Positions 33,103-40,285 of a stretch of 64,000 bases of DNA are shown here, piece by piece. Source of the DNA: Paenibacillus agri. Its GTDB lineage: Bacteria; Bacillota; Bacilli; Paenibacillales; Paenibacillaceae. The DNA lies in contig NZ_JABWCS010000215.1 in NCBI RefSeq assembly GCF_013359945.1, forward strand, positions 160,916 through 224,915, read 5' to 3'. Positions within the stretch are counted from its first letter, which is position 1. Every line of letters starts with the position of its first letter. The translations under genes were made by a program, and so were the position numbers. A model generated the notes under the pieces. It was not told the origin of the DNA and searched no databases. It saw nothing but the letters and a program-made list of their open reading frames with translations.

Positions 33103-33809
33103 TGATAGATATCCAATGCCTCGGCTCCAGCAGCGCCGGTAATGCCTATCGAATCTCAGATGGGCATACCGTACTCCTGCTGGAAGCCGGCTTTCCTTAT
33201 AAGTCGATACAGCGGGCTCTTAACTTCCGAATGTCGGACATTGCTGGATGCCTCATCACACATGAGCATTTGGATCATAGCAAGGCTGCTCCTGACATCA
33301 TGCGAGCAGGCATCAACATTTACACCAGTGCAGGTACGGCAACTGCCAGAGGGCTGTCAGGTCATCGCCTGAAGGTGATTAAGGCGCTGGAGCAATTCAC
33401 GATTGGCACCTGGATGATTATGCCGTTTGATATTCAACACGATGTAGAGGAGCCTCTGGGCTTCCTGCTTGCCAATACGTCAGGCGATAAGCTAGTCTTC
33501 CTGACTGATACCTACTACTGCCGGCATCGGTTCAGAGACTTGACTCACATCATGGTGGAGTGCAATTACTCATTGGATATCGTTAATGATCGTGTTGCTT
33601 CGGGCCATCTACATCCTGCCCAGAAGAAGCGTCTGCTTCGTTCTCACTTCGGGTTAGAGCATGTGAAAGACTTCTTGAAAGCCAATGATACCCGGAATGT
33701 CGAAGAGATTTGGCTGCTGCACTTGTCGGATGGCAACAGCGATGCTGAACGCTTCAAACGGGAGATACAAGAGACTACAGGTGCATTGGTGCGGGTAGCA
33801 GATCGATGA
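33102..33809 (+). CDS. MBL-fold metallohydrolase
   Basis: A 235-residue metallo-beta-lactamase fold protein with the metal motif THEHLDHS (His54, His56, Asp58, His59), FLTDTYYCRH and a C-terminal HLSDGNSDAERF. Phage proteins of this family are often encoded next to RecT and may be nucleases. Start overlaps the recT stop by one base. Confidence 0.88.
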   Translation: MIDIQCLGSSSAGNAYRISDGHTVLLLEAGFPYKSIQRALNFRMSDIAGCLITHEHLDHSKAAPDIMRAGINIYTSAGTATARGLSGHRLKVIKALEQFTIGTWMIMPFDIQHDVEEPLGFLLANTSGDKLVFLTDTYYCRHRFRDLTHIMVECNYSLDIVNDRVASGHLHPAQKKRLLRSHFGLEHVKDFLKANDTRNVEEIWLLHLSDGNSDAERFKREIQETTGALVRVADR

Positions 33810-34000
33810 ACGGACCGATGGGGGAACGTATTTGGACCAGCAGCATCGCTGAGCATATCTGGGAGCTGAGAGCCTCTGACCCAGAGGCGTTCAAGATGAG
33901 AGTTAAAGAGTACTTTGCTCGCGGGCATCCTGGCTTTACAGTGATCCGGGCGAAGTACCCGCACATTTACATTCAGGACGATAGAGCAAGCAATAAATAA
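33806..34000 (+). CDS. Phage hypothetical protein, 64 aa
   Basis: MNGPMGERIWTSSIAEHIWE..., overlaps the MBL gene by 4 bp (ATGA). Mixed helix; contains the segment RVKEYFARGHPGFTVIRAKY. No function recognised. Confidence 0.6.
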   Translation: MNGPMGERIWTSSIAEHIWELRASDPEAFKMRVKEYFARGHPGFTVIRAKYPHIYIQDDRASNK

Positions 34001-34025
34001 TGGCTGCTGCGGGAGGGGGGAGTGC

Positions 34026-34937
34026 ATGACGGAGTCAGCCAGAGAACCAACAATGGCCGGCCTCCTTAACCAGTATGAAGCGATAGGCGGGCCAGAGGAA
34101 TATGGTCCCGAAGGTATAGCTATCATGGTTGCCTTATGGCGAAAATCGAGCAAGTTAGGTTGGAGAAAGGCATTCCAGATGACGAACACAGAGCTTACAC
34201 TTCAGACCGGAATTAAGAGCCGGGATACGTTAAATACACATCGAAGTAAACTCGTCAAAGCCGGGTTAATTGGCTACTCTCCCCCACCGCGGGGGAGTTC
34301 GAAAGGAGATTATCAGGTACGCTTTGATCTAATTGTTGTCGGAGAAGTGGTCCGAAAACCGGACAGCTTTTCTGAAGTATCCGAAAAAGTGGTCCAAAAT
34401 CCGGACCACTTTAACCAAGTTGTCGGCGAACCTGTCCGAAAATTGGACCACTTTCCCGACACTGTATTAAAAGATCTTATTACTACTACTACTCCTACTA
34501 CTGCCGCGGGCAGTGATTGGATTGAGCCAGAGGTTGATCCTGAGGCAAACGGAATGATCGCTATTTTAAACGCTTATTGCAAATTGAATCGCAAGCTAGA
34601 CTTCCATGTTAAACCAAAAGAGCGCGATGCCATGGGTCGGATGGTCGCCGGGGGGATGCCGGTACCCTTTACCATCTCAACTATGGAGAGCCTGCTACAG
34701 GCCAAGCGCGAAAGAGAAGGTAATGATTTTGAGTACCCAACAAGCTTTTTTTATTACGACAAGGCAATAAACGAAGCCTGGCGTAACTCCCAAACTACCA
34801 ACCCGCCGATGGAAGGAGTCGCCCCGGGAGAAGCACCAGGTCCTCAAACTAAGAAGACAAGGCAACAGCAGGAAATTGATGATCTGGACCGCTGGATCAG
34901 AGAGGAGGAAGCACGTGAACAAGCTAGAAGTCGCTAA
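34026..34937 (+). CDS. Phage replication initiator, DnaD/winged-helix type
   Basis: A 303-residue protein with an N-terminal winged-HTH region (TELTLQTGIKSRDTLNTHRS, KLVKAGLIGY), a low-complexity middle and a C-terminal DnaD-like helical part (SFFYYDKAINEAWRN). The middle encodes three repeats (VVRKPDSF, VVQNPDHF, PVRKLDHF) because the DNA there carries palindromic iterons (34345-34454), as in the lambda O gene. It is followed by a helicase loader and DnaB. Confidence 0.8.
   Translation: MTESAREPTMAGLLNQYEAIGGPEEYGPEGIAIMVALWRKSSKLGWRKAFQMTNTELTLQTGIKSRDTLNTHRSKLVKAGLIGYSPPPRGSSKGDYQVRFDLIVVGEVVRKPDSFSEVSEKVVQNPDHFNQVVGEPVRKLDHFPDTVLKDLITTTTPTTAAGSDWIEPEVDPEANGMIAILNAYCKLNRKLDFHVKPKERDAMGRMVAGGMPVPFTISTMESLLQAKREREGNDFEYPTSFFYYDKAINEAWRNSQTTNPPMEGVAPGEAPGPQTKKTRQQQEIDDLDRWIREEEAREQARSR
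34345..34500. other. Candidate phage replication origin
   Basis: Three 26-bp imperfect palindromes of the form AAGTGGTCC-N-GGACCACTTT at 34345-34370, 34387-34412 and 34429-34454, exactly 42 bp apart (about four helical turns). They are followed by an AT-rich and triplet-repeat stretch (ATTAAAAGATCTTATTACTA). This is the layout of an initiator-binding array plus unwinding region inside the initiator gene. Confidence 0.65.
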
Positions 34938-35259
34938 GCTCTACAAGGAAATCAAGAAGCGCTATGCGAATTTCGACGCCAGCCTTCAGGCGGTGGAAGA
35001 GGATCTGGGGATGCTTCACGATATTCCCTATGATGTCGCTTATTCCAATGTCCGGCAACACATCATGACCAGTGATTTCCCTCCGAAAATCTCGCAGATT
35101 CGCGGCCGGCTTGGAGAGCAAATTGAGCGGGAGCGCATGAAGGAAGCGACGACTCAGCATTTCCAAAACCTTGATGCATGGAGTACAGCGAGTAAGCCGC
35201 CACCAGCAGGTTATTGGGATGATGTAAGGCGGAAAATCAGGGGTGAAGCAAATGCTTAA
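34915..35259 (+). CDS. G39P-like replicative helicase loader/inhibitor
   Basis: A 114-residue protein (MNKLEVAKLYKEIKKRYANF, then DIPYDVAYSNVRQHIMTSDF and PPKISQIRG) matching the SPP1 G39P family, which binds and loads the phage DnaB-type helicase. GTG start behind GAGGAGGAAG; overlaps the initiator gene by 23 bp and dnaB by 8 bp. Family call by pattern. Confidence 0.75.
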   Translation: MNKLEVAKLYKEIKKRYANFDASLQAVEEDLGMLHDIPYDVAYSNVRQHIMTSDFPPKISQIRGRLGEQIERERMKEATTQHFQNLDAWSTASKPPPAGYWDDVRRKIRGEANA

Positions 35260-36661
35260 TCGTGAAGAGATGCTTGAGCAGATGGGCATTCAGACTCCAG
35301 TTGATTTGGAGGCTGAGCAGGCGGTACTCGGTGCAGCTCTTCTGGACCAGACTGCTTACGATGCAGTTGCTGACATCCTTCAAGGCGGGGAATTCAGTGA
35401 CAAAAGCCATGCCCGCATATTTCGGGCAATGCGCAAGCTCAATGATGCTGAGCTGCCGATCGATATGGTCAGCTTAACCTCACACCTCAAGGATAGTGAA
35501 GAGCTTGAAAAAGTGGGTGGAGTCAGTTATCTAGCACGGATGGCTGGAGCTGTTCCAACCGTTGCGAATGCCGGATATTACGCCGAGCGGGTGCAGGAAA
35601 TGTTCCTTCGACGACAAGCCATAGACACTGCAATGGACCTCTTGCGAAATGCTGGTGAGGAACAGGACGTGAAAGGTTTCATCTCGATGGCGGAACACGC
35701 TGTTTCGAAGTTATCCGATCAGTCGGTTCCAGTTCGAGAGTTTGCCACCATGAAGGACGTGCTGATGCAGGTCTGGGAAGATGCTGAGCAGCGGTACAGC
35801 GTGCGGGAAACGTCACGTGGAATCACCGGCATCCGATCTGGGTTTGATGACCTCGACAAGATGACATCTGGCTTCCAGCGCAATGATCTGATCATCGTGG
35901 CTGCCCGGCCTTCCGTTGGTAAAACCGCCTTTGCTCTGAATATAGCCCAGAATGTTGCGGTCCGCGCCAAAGAGACGGTTGCCGTATTCAGTCTTGAAAT
36001 GTCCAACGCTCAGCTCGTGCAGCGCATGGTCTGTGCTGAAGGTAATATCGATGCCAGCCGGATGCGGACTGGACACTTCGAAGGTGAAGACTGGCAAAGG
36101 ATGTCCGAGGCTATGGGGTATCTGGCCGAAGCAGACATCTATATCGACGATACTCCTGGCATCACCGTCAACGAGATTCGTTCCAAGTGTCGGCGGCTCA
36201 AGAAGGAGAAAGGCCTTGGCATGATCGTCATCGACTACCTGCAGCTCATTCAGGGTAGAGGGCAGCGGGGAGTGAGCCGGCAGGAAGAGGTATCTCAGAT
36301 CAGCCGGACGTTGAAGCAGCTTGCGCGGGAACTTGAAGTGCCGGTAATTGCACTGTCACAGCTCAGTCGGGGTGTAGAACAACGTCAGGACAAACGGCCA
36401 ATGATGAGTGACCTTCGGGAGTCCGGTTCCATTGAGCAGGATGCTGATATCGTTGCCTTCTTGTACCGCGATGATTACTACAATCAGGACACGGAGAAAA
36501 AGAACATCATCGAGATCATCATCTCCAAGCAGAGAAACGGCCCAGTGGGCACGGTGGAGCTAGTGTTCCTGAAACAATTCAACAAATTTGTTAACTACGA
36601 GCGTTCGCAACATGATGCTGCAGCGCCTCCGGATGACATGGATAAACGCAAATGGGCTTAA
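35252..36661 (+). CDS. dnaB: Replicative DNA helicase DnaB
   Basis: A 469-residue hexameric helicase. N-terminal domain (LEAEQAVLGAALLDQTAYDA), Walker A ARPSVGKTA near residue 219, FSLEMSNAQLVQRM, IVIDYLQLIQG (Walker B region) and SDLRESGSIEQDADIVAFLY (arginine-finger region). ATG at 35252 fits the AGGGGTGA site; a GTG at 35243 is within it. Confidence 0.96.
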   Translation: MLNREEMLEQMGIQTPVDLEAEQAVLGAALLDQTAYDAVADILQGGEFSDKSHARIFRAMRKLNDAELPIDMVSLTSHLKDSEELEKVGGVSYLARMAGAVPTVANAGYYAERVQEMFLRRQAIDTAMDLLRNAGEEQDVKGFISMAEHAVSKLSDQSVPVREFATMKDVLMQVWEDAEQRYSVRETSRGITGIRSGFDDLDKMTSGFQRNDLIIVAARPSVGKTAFALNIAQNVAVRAKETVAVFSLEMSNAQLVQRMVCAEGNIDASRMRTGHFEGEDWQRMSEAMGYLAEADIYIDDTPGITVNEIRSKCRRLKKEKGLGMIVIDYLQLIQGRGQRGVSRQEEVSQISRTLKQLARELEVPVIALSQLSRGVEQRQDKRPMMSDLRESGSIEQDADIVAFLYRDDYYNQDTEKKNIIEIIISKQRNGPVGTVELVFLKQFNKFVNYERSQHDAAAPPDDMDKRKWA

Positions 36662-36676
36662 GAAAGGGGAATTGCG

Positions 36677-36835
36677 ATGAAGCAGGGGAAGCGGCCGACA
36701 CGTCGGCAGAAGCAAGAAATTAAAGCGGCAGGCTTAGTTATGGATAACTGGCTAGTTGAGCGGGATACGCACACTCAGTTAGTACTGATTAATCGGTACT
36801 CTAACAAACTGCGAACGATCCGCCGGGGTGCCTGA
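36677..36835 (+). CDS. DUF6906-like small phage protein
   Basis: A 52-residue basic protein (MKQGKRPTRRQKQEIKAAGL ... RYSNKLRTIRRG). The pattern KxGKxxTRRQK...NWLV...RY..K.R.IRR fits a small family common in Firmicute phages. Ribosome site GAAAGGGG. Ends on the start codon of the next gene. Confidence 0.75.
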   Translation: MKQGKRPTRRQKQEIKAAGLVMDNWLVERDTHTQLVLINRYSNKLRTIRRGA

Positions 36836-37023
36836 TGGGTCGGAGAAACTACTGGCATGTATACAATTACATGCGTCGCAAGTTGATAGACAACGGGAAG
36901 CAACCAGAACGACCGGAGCTGCTGAATGAATTCATCGATCTGGATCCGGATGAAGTGGACGAAGGGATAGCAGAGTTCGAGGTGGCATACGGACGGAGAA
37001 ATGAGGCGGTCAGCCATGGGTAG
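36835..37023 (+). CDS. Phage hypothetical protein, 62 aa
   Basis: MGRRNYWHVYNYMRRKLIDN..., acidic C-terminal half (FIDLDPDEVDEGIAEFE). Start overlaps the previous stop by one base, and its end overlaps the next gene by 8 bp. Function unknown. Confidence 0.6.
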   Translation: MGRRNYWHVYNYMRRKLIDNGKQPERPELLNEFIDLDPDEVDEGIAEFEVAYGRRNEAVSHG

Positions 37024-37195
37024 GTTCGATCCGTTCTTCCAGCAACGACTATATTACCCCGTGTTTGATAAGCGTGGCCGGGTAGCCGGTATCGTGTACG
37101 TGCTCAACTCTGGCATGCTGCCTCAAGCAGAAGGAAATTCCAGACGTAGAGGAGGGAGAAGACGTGACAGACAACGGAATCGAAAAAGTCATTGA
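37016..37195 (+). CDS. Phage hypothetical protein, basic tail
   Basis: A 59-residue protein (MGRFDPFFQQRLYYPVFDKR) with an extremely basic C-terminus (SRRRGGRRRDRQRNRK). It overlaps both neighbours; the tail overlaps the start region of the nuclease gene (37164), so part of its composition may be imposed by that frame. Confidence 0.5.
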   Translation: MGRFDPFFQQRLYYPVFDKRGRVAGIVYVLNSGMLPQAEGNSRRRGGRRRDRQRNRKSH

Positions 37196-37538
37196 AGCTG
37201 TCCGTACCATCCGGATTGGCGTCGTGGCAGAGGAATTTGAAATCCACCGGGCGATTGCCGCAGCTCTCAACAAGGCTGGCATCGACTATCATCATGAACA
37301 CAAGCTCGGACCGAGGTGCCGCATCGACTTCCTGACTTCATCCGGTATCGGTATTGAGGTCAAGAAGGGAAAGCCGTATTCGGTGGCTGTCGAGAAGCAG
37401 CTCGAGCGTTACGCTCGGTTTGATGCTGTGAAGGGCATTATCCTCGTTATTGAGCGATATCAGGACGTACCGGCGGAAGTAGCAGGCAAGCCATGCCGAT
37501 CACTAGGATTACGAAAACTTTGGGGCATTGCCTTGTAG
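37164..37538 (+). CDS. PD-(D/E)XK nuclease-like protein
   Basis: A 124-residue protein with a restriction-nuclease-like core: CRIDFLTSSGIGIEVKKGKP gives the D-Xn-ExK signature (Asp of RIDF; Glu and Lys of IEVKK). GTG start behind GGAGGGAG. Located immediately before a SNF2 helicase; such pairs are frequent in phage replication modules. Catalytic activity is inferred. Confidence 0.72.
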   Translation: MTDNGIEKVIEAVRTIRIGVVAEEFEIHRAIAAALNKAGIDYHHEHKLGPRCRIDFLTSSGIGIEVKKGKPYSVAVEKQLERYARFDAVKGIILVIERYQDVPAEVAGKPCRSLGLRKLWGIAL

Positions 37539-37547
37539 GAGGGGCTT

Positions 37548-39278
37548 ATGGGCGTACCACAATTTTTACACGCTTTAGACAACGATCCACTGATGACATT
37601 CGGGACACTCGAATTTGACGCCAAGAAGAATGAGTGGGTTATGAAAGGTGATCAAGCGGCAGTTATGGCCGCTAAACGGATGTTTCCCGGAGCCAAAGGA
37701 CGCGGCAAGACAGTGCGCTGGCCTCGAAGTAAAAGAACGGATGGCGACTTGAACTGGTTTATGATGCGGTACCCGCTAGAGATCAAGGCCAAGACTCAGT
37801 CCATCTGGGAAAATGCGGTCGAGAAGGCTCGAGAACATACGATCAAGCGGCTGACGGTCATCAAGAACCCAGTGCAACTGCAGCCAGAGCCATCGATCTT
37901 CAACGGCGAACTGCGGACCTTCCAGCAGGAGGGAGCCGGATTCCTGATCAATTCGGCGCCGACGCTATTGGCTGACGACATGGGACTTGGCAAGACGGTA
38001 CAGGCGCTGGCATGGGTGGCACACCTTGGACGCTACCCCGGCATCATCATCGTACCGACATCAGTGCAAAGGCAATGGGAGCAGCAGATCAAACGATTTA
38101 TTCAGCCAATAGCTACTGAGGGCTCATTGTTACCAGAAATGAACGTCCACATCATTAAAGGCCTCAAGCCATACAAACTACCGCAAGCTCACTTCTATAT
38201 TATCCACTACGGACTGCTGCGAGCGTGGGGCAGGCAACTGGCGGAGATGGAGTTACAGTTCGCCGTGTTCGACGAGGCTCAGGAGCTTCGGCACAGTGGC
38301 ACTGAGAAGTACAGCAACGCTTCGATCTTGGCGCAGAGTATTGCTGACGGAAATGTCATCGCATTGTCCGGTACGCCGATCTACAACACTGGTTCTGAGA
38401 TGTGGAACATCATGAATATTCTCGATTTCCAGTGCCTCGGGGATTTTGAAAGCTTCTCGAAGGAATGGTGCGCAGGCTACGGTGAGAAGATCGTCAAGGA
38501 TCCGGAAGCGCTCGGTTCTTACCTCCGGCGAGAAGGGCTGATGTTGCGGAGGTCCAAGACTGAGGTCCTGAGCGAGTTGCCTTCGAAACACCGGGTTGTG
38601 CAAGCGATCGACAGCGATGATATCAGCAGCGGATCGATGGGCGAGATCATGGATATGATTGCCGACTACGACGCCGCACAAGGCTTCGAGCGTGGCCGTC
38701 TTAAAACGGAGATCGGGCGTAGGCTTCGGCAGGAGACGGGCAGAGCCAAAGCTCCATATGTGGCTGAGTTCGCTAAGATGCTTCTGGATGCCGGTGAAGC
38801 GATCATCCTGTACGGATATCACCATGGTGTGTATGACATCTGGCGGCAGAAGCTCAAGCAATACAATCCTGTATTCATCACCGGGGAAGAGACATCTAGT
38901 GAGAAGGAGCGGTCTAAGGAAGCGTTCATCAGAGGAAAGACCAATCTCATTATCATTTCTCTCCGGGCTGCTGCTGGTATCGATGGACTGCAGCATCGCG
39001 CAAACGTCACTCTCTTCGGCGAACTGGATTGGTCTCCTGGCATCCATAGTCAATGCGAAGACCGGGTCCACCGTATGGGACAGGAGGCCAGCGTGCTGAT
39101 TTACTACCTCGTATCGTCGGGCGGTAGCGACGAGCAGATGCTTGAGGCGCTCGGCCTTAAGACAGCTCAGATTAAAGGGATCATGGGTGAACAGGGCGAG
39201 ACGGAAGACGAGCGTATGCTGGACCAGACGCAGATTGGGGAGCACTTGGACCAGATAATCGAGCGGCTTAAACGATGA
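37548..39278 (+). CDS. SNF2-family phage helicase
   Basis: A 576-residue superfamily 2 ATPase. Motif I ADDMGLGKT (near 142), motif Ia IIVPTSVQRQWEQQ, motif II FDEAQ (DEAQ box, near 241), motif III ALSGTPIYN, and the C-terminal RAAAGIDGLQHRANV and EDRVHRMGQ (motifs V-VI). Probably remodels or unwinds phage DNA with the neighbouring nuclease. Confidence 0.93.
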   Translation: MGVPQFLHALDNDPLMTFGTLEFDAKKNEWVMKGDQAAVMAAKRMFPGAKGRGKTVRWPRSKRTDGDLNWFMMRYPLEIKAKTQSIWENAVEKAREHTIKRLTVIKNPVQLQPEPSIFNGELRTFQQEGAGFLINSAPTLLADDMGLGKTVQALAWVAHLGRYPGIIIVPTSVQRQWEQQIKRFIQPIATEGSLLPEMNVHIIKGLKPYKLPQAHFYIIHYGLLRAWGRQLAEMELQFAVFDEAQELRHSGTEKYSNASILAQSIADGNVIALSGTPIYNTGSEMWNIMNILDFQCLGDFESFSKEWCAGYGEKIVKDPEALGSYLRREGLMLRRSKTEVLSELPSKHRVVQAIDSDDISSGSMGEIMDMIADYDAAQGFERGRLKTEIGRRLRQETGRAKAPYVAEFAKMLLDAGEAIILYGYHHGVYDIWRQKLKQYNPVFITGEETSSEKERSKEAFIRGKTNLIIISLRAAAGIDGLQHRANVTLFGELDWSPGIHSQCEDRVHRMGQEASVLIYYLVSSGGSDEQMLEALGLKTAQIKGIMGEQGETEDERMLDQTQIGEHLDQIIERLKR

Positions 39279-39448
39279 TTCTGGTTTGTCTGGAGTGCGG
39301 CGGGGACATGGAAGAGATCGAAACAGATGCATTCCGTTGTTCCCACTGCAAATGGGAAGCTGAACAGGTAAGTATAGACGAATTCGAAGCGGCTAAAAGC
39401 AATGGACAAGTCACAAAAGAAGCGAGTATCAAGGCCATGATTGTATAA
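39275..39448 (+). CDS. Small zinc-ribbon phage protein
   Basis: A 57-residue protein with two CxxC-type knuckles (CLECGGD and CSHCKWE). Its ATG overlaps the helicase stop by 4 bp. Likely a metal-binding accessory factor; function unknown. Confidence 0.65.
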   Translation: MILVCLECGGDMEEIETDAFRCSHCKWEAEQVSIDEFEAAKSNGQVTKEASIKAMIV

Positions 39449-39490
39449 AACGGGAGGGATATATATGAAAAGGAACAAATTAAGGCGGCG

Positions 39491-39898
39491 TTGGCCAATT
39501 TGGAGCCACAGCTGAAGCGCGTATCGAAATTGATTCATGATGCGGAGAACGAGGGCATCTATAGCAGCGAAGATCCGGAAGAACTGTATCTGCGGAACAT
39601 GTTTTACAGAGTCGGTGAAGATCTGGATAAAGCACGGCGGTATATCCGCCAGGTTTCAGCACGCATCTCTTCAGAAGGAACAATTAGTAAACTGCCAGAT
39701 GGACGGTATGGAAATGAGAGGGCTTATTATACTTCTGGATCGTCAATTGAATTCTTGTTCAGAGATCCTGACGGAGATGATCGCTGGATTTACTCCAGTG
39801 TAGAGCATAATGGCGTGGATTATTACATTGTTGTCAAACCAGAACTCTCACTTGATGGTCTGCGGGTCCGTGTTAAGGATCTTCCTTTCTGGGACTAA
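39491..39898 (+). CDS. Phage hypothetical protein with disturbed start
   Basis: A 135-residue ORF (ANLEPQLKRVSKLIHDAENE) whose only in-frame start is TTG at 39491, without a ribosome site. A well-placed GGGAGG-ATG occurs at 39465 but in another frame. Adding one G after that ATG would give an in-frame MEKEQIKAALANLEPQ start. So the annotated start is probably a decayed or mis-sequenced one. Acidic, mixed fold, function unknown. Confidence 0.55.
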   Translation: MANLEPQLKRVSKLIHDAENEGIYSSEDPEELYLRNMFYRVGEDLDKARRYIRQVSARISSEGTISKLPDGRYGNERAYYTSGSSIEFLFRDPDGDDRWIYSSVEHNGVDYYIVVKPELSLDGLRVRVKDLPFWD

Positions 39899-39902
39899 TT
39901 CA

Positions 39903-39932
39903 AAGAACGGATGGAGTAAATCCCATCCGTTC
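39903..39932. terminator. Bidirectional terminator
   Basis: GAACGGATGG (39905-39914) pairs perfectly with CCATCCGTTC (39923-39932) around an 8-nt loop. It separates the rightward early genes from the convergent moron. Confidence 0.75.
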
Positions 39933-40233
39933 AATCTTCAGTAAGTTTCAATTCTATAAGTTGCTTACAATTAGGACACTTTTTTTCTAAGGTAAAGGTC
40001 TTCTTATTATTAATCTCAAGAAGAGATACCAGTTGTACTAAAATCCCTGGCAGTGAAACAAGCCCCATAATTAAGGTGATCGCATTAATAGTGGCAGTGT
40101 TTACCAAAATTGTTTTGTCGGTAAGAGCACCGAACATCAAGATCCCTAGAAAGGCTACAAGTGCAACAATTGAAAAGATGAAAACTAGAAAATATACAAC
40201 TTTAATCCAACGCCATATTTTTTTGAGCGTCAT
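39931..40233 (-). CDS. Prophage moron: two-TM zinc-ribbon-tail protein
   Basis: A 100-residue membrane protein: helices at about 13-36 and 46-68, then a cytosolic tail with CPNC (KKCPNCKQLIELKL). Minus strand among plus-strand phage genes, with its own promoter (TTGAAT-N18-TATAAT, 40279-40250) and terminator, and AT-rich. This is the typical moron architecture. Possibly superinfection exclusion or lysogen phenotype, not provable. Confidence 0.75.
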   Translation of the reverse strand: MTLKKIWRWIKVVYFLVFIFSIVALVAFLGILMFGALTDKTILVNTATINAITLIMGLVSLPGILVQLVSLLEINNKKTFTLEKKCPNCKQLIELKLTED

Positions 40234-40249
40234 TTTATCACCCCAATCT

Positions 40250-40279
40250 ATTATACGGAAACTATGGAAATAGATTCAA
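40250..40279 (-). promoter_or_regulatory. Moron promoter
   Basis: Minus strand TTGAAT (40279-40274), 18 bp, TATAAT (40255-40250), 17 bp before the moron start, which follows GGGGTGAT. Confidence 0.7.
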
Positions 40280-40285
40280 CAAGAA

